In this document: one piece after another, positions 61,177 through 64,000 of the stretch | Layout of the letters: every line of letters begins with the position of its first letter | Numbering within the stretch: the first letter of the stretch is position 1 | Source of the DNA: Altibacter lentus | GTDB lineage: Bacteria > Bacteroidota > Bacteroidia > Flavobacteriales > Flavobacteriaceae | DNA length: 64,000 nucleotides | Assembly (NCBI RefSeq): GCF_000746845.1 | Contig: NZ_KN050846.1 | Location: 689,394-753,393 of the forward strand | Reading direction: 5' to 3' | The notes under the pieces: generated by a model | Database searches by the model: none | The model's input: the letters and a program-made list of their open reading frames with translations, nothing else | Told to the model about the DNA's origin: nothing | Made by a program: the position numbers and the translations under genes

Positions 61177-62244
61177 ATGAAAAAACATAATTTTAGTGCC
61201 GGTCCGTGTATCCTCCCGCAGTCGGTAATGCAGAAAGCTTCAGAAGCAGTCTTGAACTTTAACGGCTTGGATCTCTCACTCATAGAAATCTCACATCGCA
61301 GTAAAGATTTTGTAGCTGTGATGGACCGAGCACGTGCCTTGGCCCTCGAGCATCTGGGACTCCAGAATAAAGGCTATCAAGCATTATTCTTACAAGGAGG
61401 TGCCAGTTTAGAATTTCTAATGGTAGCTTATAATTTATTGGAGAATAAAGCTGCCTATTTGAATACAGGTACGTGGAGCGATAAGGCCATAAAAGAAGCA
61501 AAGCTGCTTGGAGATATTGTTGAAGTAGCTTCTTCTAAAGAAAGTAATTTCAACTACATACCAAAAAATTATGAGGTGCCTTCAAGCGTCGATTATTTTC
61601 ATTGTACCAGTAACAATACCATCTTTGGCACCCAAATACAAAGTTTCCCGGATATAAAAGCGCCTATGGTATGTGATATGAGCAGTGACATCTTTTCAAG
61701 GCAATTGGATTTCTCAAAATTTGCACTTATATACGCAGGGGCTCAAAAAAATATGGGCCCGGCGGGAACTACCTTGGTTGTTGTAAAAGAAGATATTTTA
61801 GGGAAGGTTTCGAGAAAGATCCCTTCTATGTTGGATTACAAAGTTCACATTGGCAAAGAAAGCATGTTCAATACCCCGGCGGTATTCCCGGTGTATGTCT
61901 CCATGTTAACGTTAGAATGGTTAAAGGACATGGGAGGAGTGGCTGCCATTGAAAAAATAAACAACCAAAAAGCAGGGCTACTCTATAATGAAATAGATCG
62001 CAACCCTTTGTTCGAAGGATTCGTTGCGAATAAAGATGACCGATCGAAAATGAATGCAACCTTCAATCTAACCGACAGTGCCCAAAAAGACCGCTTCGAC
62101 AACCTTTGGAAAGAGGCCGGCATCAATGGACTGAACGGGCATCGCAGTGTTGGGGGCTATCGCGCTTCTATGTACAACGCCTTACCTTTGGAAAGCGTGC
62201 AGGTGTTGGTAGATGTAATGCAGGAATTAGAACGGACAAATTAA
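61177..62244 (+). CDS. serC: Phosphoserine aminotransferase
   Basis: A 355-residue PLP enzyme that converts 3-phosphohydroxypyruvate to phosphoserine. The N-terminus HNFSAGPCILPQSVM, SHRSKDFV and the PLP lysine in YAGAQKNMGPAG are standard, and the C-terminal HRSVGGYRASMYNALP is the substrate-binding signature. Length matches the family (355-360). Followed 55 bp later by serA. Confidence 0.97.
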   Translation: MKKHNFSAGPCILPQSVMQKASEAVLNFNGLDLSLIEISHRSKDFVAVMDRARALALEHLGLQNKGYQALFLQGGASLEFLMVAYNLLENKAAYLNTGTWSDKAIKEAKLLGDIVEVASSKESNFNYIPKNYEVPSSVDYFHCTSNNTIFGTQIQSFPDIKAPMVCDMSSDIFSRQLDFSKFALIYAGAQKNMGPAGTTLVVVKEDILGKVSRKIPSMLDYKVHIGKESMFNTPAVFPVYVSMLTLEWLKDMGGVAAIEKINNQKAGLLYNEIDRNPLFEGFVANKDDRSKMNATFNLTDSAQKDRFDNLWKEAGINGLNGHRSVGGYRASMYNALPLESVQVLVDVMQELERTN

Positions 62245-62299
62245 AACTGTCTAAACGAAACAATAACACCAGAGAAAAAATTAAAAATTAACACGTATT

Positions 62300-63262
62300 A
62301 TGAAAGTATTAGCGAACGACGGCATTTCAAAGTCCGGAATCGAAGCATTGGAAAAAGAAGGTTTTGAGGTGATCACCACCAAAGTCGCACAAGAACAACT
62401 CATTAACTTTATAAACGAGCATTCCATTGACGTTATTCTGGTTCGCAGTGCCACTCAAGTTCGAAAAGACGTGATCGACGCTTGTCCTTCAATTAAAGTG
62501 ATTGGCCGGGGTGGTGTTGGAATGGACAATATAGATGTGGCCTATGCCCGTGAGAAAGGAATAGAGGTGATCAATACCCCAGCTGCCTCTTCTTCGTCGG
62601 TGGCGGAACTTGTCTTTGCCCATCTTTTTGGAGGCGTACGCTTCCTGCATGATGCAAACAGAAACATGCCTTTGGATGGAGACAGCCGTTTCAAAGACCT
62701 TAAGAAGAGTTATGCCGGCGGAAGTGAATTGCGCGGAAAAACCATCGGTATCATTGGATTTGGTCGTATCGGACGTGAAGTAGCAAAAATTGCATTGGGC
62801 TGCGGTATGAAGGTGATCGCCAGTGACAGTCATGTAGGAGAAGCAGATATAACATTAAAGTTTTACGACGGACAAGAAATTACATTAAAGATCAAGACAG
62901 AACCGGTTTCAGAATTAATAAAACACAGTGATTTCATCACCCTTCATGTTCCTGCACAAAAAGACTATATAATTGGACGCAAGGAAATAGGTCAAATGAA
63001 GAAGGGAGCGGCCATAATAAACGCTGCCCGTGGCGGTGTTATCGATGAAGTAGCACTTATTGAAGCACTGGATAGCGGACAACTTTCTTTCGCCGGTCTG
63101 GACACCTTCGAACAGGAACCCACTCCTGCTATTAAAGTTCTTATGAATGAAAAGATCTCATTGAGCCCTCATATCGGGGCGGCTACAGACGAGGCTCAAG
63201 ACCGAATTGGCACCGAGTTGGCAGAACAGATCGTGGCAATCTTAAAGCCTGCCACCAGATAG
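62300..63262 (+). CDS. serA: D-3-phosphoglycerate dehydrogenase-type 2-hydroxyacid dehydrogenase
   Basis: A 320-residue NAD-dependent enzyme that feeds SerC with 3-phosphohydroxypyruvate. The NAD motif is IGIIGFGRIGREVAKIAL; catalytic residues are in INAARGGVIDEVAL (Arg) and LSPHIGAAT (His), with a Glu between. The ACT domain of E. coli SerA is missing; this short form is common in Bacteroidota. Adjacent to serC, so phosphoglycerate is the likely substrate. Confidence 0.94.
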   Translation: MKVLANDGISKSGIEALEKEGFEVITTKVAQEQLINFINEHSIDVILVRSATQVRKDVIDACPSIKVIGRGGVGMDNIDVAYAREKGIEVINTPAASSSSVAELVFAHLFGGVRFLHDANRNMPLDGDSRFKDLKKSYAGGSELRGKTIGIIGFGRIGREVAKIALGCGMKVIASDSHVGEADITLKFYDGQEITLKIKTEPVSELIKHSDFITLHVPAQKDYIIGRKEIGQMKKGAAIINAARGGVIDEVALIEALDSGQLSFAGLDTFEQEPTPAIKVLMNEKISLSPHIGAATDEAQDRIGTELAEQIVAILKPATR

Positions 63263-63298
63263 TTACATACTTTTATACTTTAACTAAAAACAAAATAT

Positions 63299-63937
63299 AT
63301 GGCAGGCCTAGTAGATTTAATCCAAAGTGATCTTGGAAGACAAATAATCAATGGGGTAAGTAACGAAACAAACCAGCCCGAAGATAAGACCGCAGCAGTC
63401 GTCTCCATGGCTCTCCCTTTATTAATGGGTGCCATGAAAAGAAATACCTCGAAATCAGAGGGTGCTTCCGGATTAATGAATGCCTTGAACGCAAAGCATG
63501 ACGGGAGTATATTAGATAACCTTGGAGGGCTTTTTGGTGGCGGTGTCGATGAAGAGGTAAAGATCGACGGACTCGGTATCTTAGGGCATGTATTGGGCGG
63601 TTCTCAAGATAATGTAGTAGGCGCTATTTCAAAAAAGTCGGGTGTAGACAGCAATTCTGTCATGCAAATCTTAGCTGTTCTTGCTCCTATTGTCTTAGGA
63701 TATCTGGGGAAAGAAAAGCGACAGCAAAACGTACAATCGGAGTCGGGATTAGACAGTTTACTCGGAGGCCTGTTAGGGGGCGGACGAAGGCAGCAAAAGA
63801 AGCAGCAGAGTCTTATTGAAACATTGTTAGATGGCGATGGCGACGGTAGCGTGGTCGATGATATTGCAGGTATGGTGCTTGGCGGCGGGAATAAATCTAA
63901 AAAGGGAGGGCTTCTTGGAGGTCTCTTCGGAAGATAA
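63299..63937 (+). CDS. DUF937 protein
   Basis: A 212-residue Gly-rich protein of the DUF937 family. Helical segments (LVDLIQSDLGRQIINGVS; VSMALPLLMGAMKRN) alternate with Gly-rich stretches (LGGLFGGGVDEE, LGGLLGGGRRQQ), which give it the look of YidB-like proteins. Function unknown. Located 36 bp after serA; a terminator follows. Confidence 0.92.
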   Translation: MAGLVDLIQSDLGRQIINGVSNETNQPEDKTAAVVSMALPLLMGAMKRNTSKSEGASGLMNALNAKHDGSILDNLGGLFGGGVDEEVKIDGLGILGHVLGGSQDNVVGAISKKSGVDSNSVMQILAVLAPIVLGYLGKEKRQQNVQSESGLDSLLGGLLGGGRRQQKKQQSLIETLLDGDGDGSVVDDIAGMVLGGGNKSKKGGLLGGLFGR

Positions 63938-63958
63938 TAAATTCATAAAAAAACCTTT

Positions 63959-63981
63959 AACCACGCCTTGCGTGGTTTTTT
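63959..63981 (+). terminator. Terminator after the DUF937 gene
   Basis: CCACGC (63961-63966) pairs with GCGTGG (63970-63975) across CTT, extended by AA/TT pairs and followed by a T run. Confidence 0.88.
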
Positions 63982-64000
63982 TATGTTAAAGCCCGTTAAA

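Noticed and set aside
1..64000. Search for CRISPR repeats, tRNA genes, rRNA genes, transposases, integrases and toxin-antitoxin pairs
   Set aside because: None could be seen by eye. The short repeats found are operator-like palindromes or terminators, not evenly spaced arrays.

Overview
The window looks like a chromosome segment of a marine-type Flavobacteriaceae bacterium (Bacteroidota). Support comes from the T9SS response regulator PorX, the fused lpxC-fabZ gene, alanine dehydrogenase and small lipoprotein genes of flavobacterial type, and many promoters with the Bacteroidota -7 box TAnnTTTG. Base composition is moderately AT-rich. I see no rRNA, tRNA, CRISPR array, insertion sequence, integrase or phage gene, so this is mostly a stable housekeeping region.

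Layout. 1-2.5 kb: 3' part of a large BNR/sortilin-like repeat protein. 2.5-8.3 kb: a succinate-semialdehyde-type dehydrogenase, a SatD/DUF3307 gene pair, DUF2461 and corA. 8.3-15.5 kb: a complete histidine operon (hisG-D-C-B-H-A-F-IE, leftward) preceded by a His-rich leader peptide and an attenuator hairpin. 15.6-18.9 kb: OmpA-like, HHH-domain and sodium:solute symporter genes. 19-23.7 kb: SPFH, VWA, fabG and sucD. 23.8-31 kb: a lipid A block (lpxD-like, methyltransferase, efp, lpxA, lpxC-fabZ, lpxD) and an HD phosphohydrolase, next to porX and tsaE on the other strand. 33-37.4 kb: a tiny lipoprotein, a membrane protein, ald, a DUF4258 gene and an AraC-type TPR regulator. 37.8-43.4 kb: proline dehydrogenase, aroB, a PfpI-like protein, a DinB gene broken by an in-frame amber codon, an Lrp regulator and an M14 carboxypeptidase. 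43.4-45.6 kb: an Xre regulator with an operator-rich upstream region, a lipoprotein, TerC and a small membrane protein. 45.6-54.4 kb: hybrid histidine kinase, mscL, parC, parE and a membrane glycosyltransferase. 54.5-64 kb: PAP2, ychF, two secreted proteins flanking paired alpha/beta hydrolases, ferredoxin and LuxC-like acyl-CoA reductase back to back, serC, serA and DUF937.

The most interesting points are regulatory. The divergent Xre / M14 carboxypeptidase intergenic region carries five copies of GTTTAC-N4-GTAAAC. Three of them contain a perfect TAnnTTTG promoter box, one covers the Xre start codon, and a possible 34-residue two-CxxC ORF lies between them. The SatD/DUF3307 pair resembles a class III cyclase-like sensor coupled to a polytopic membrane protein. 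Its own upstream region carries four ATAAGC half-sites. The his leader is a clear classical attenuator.
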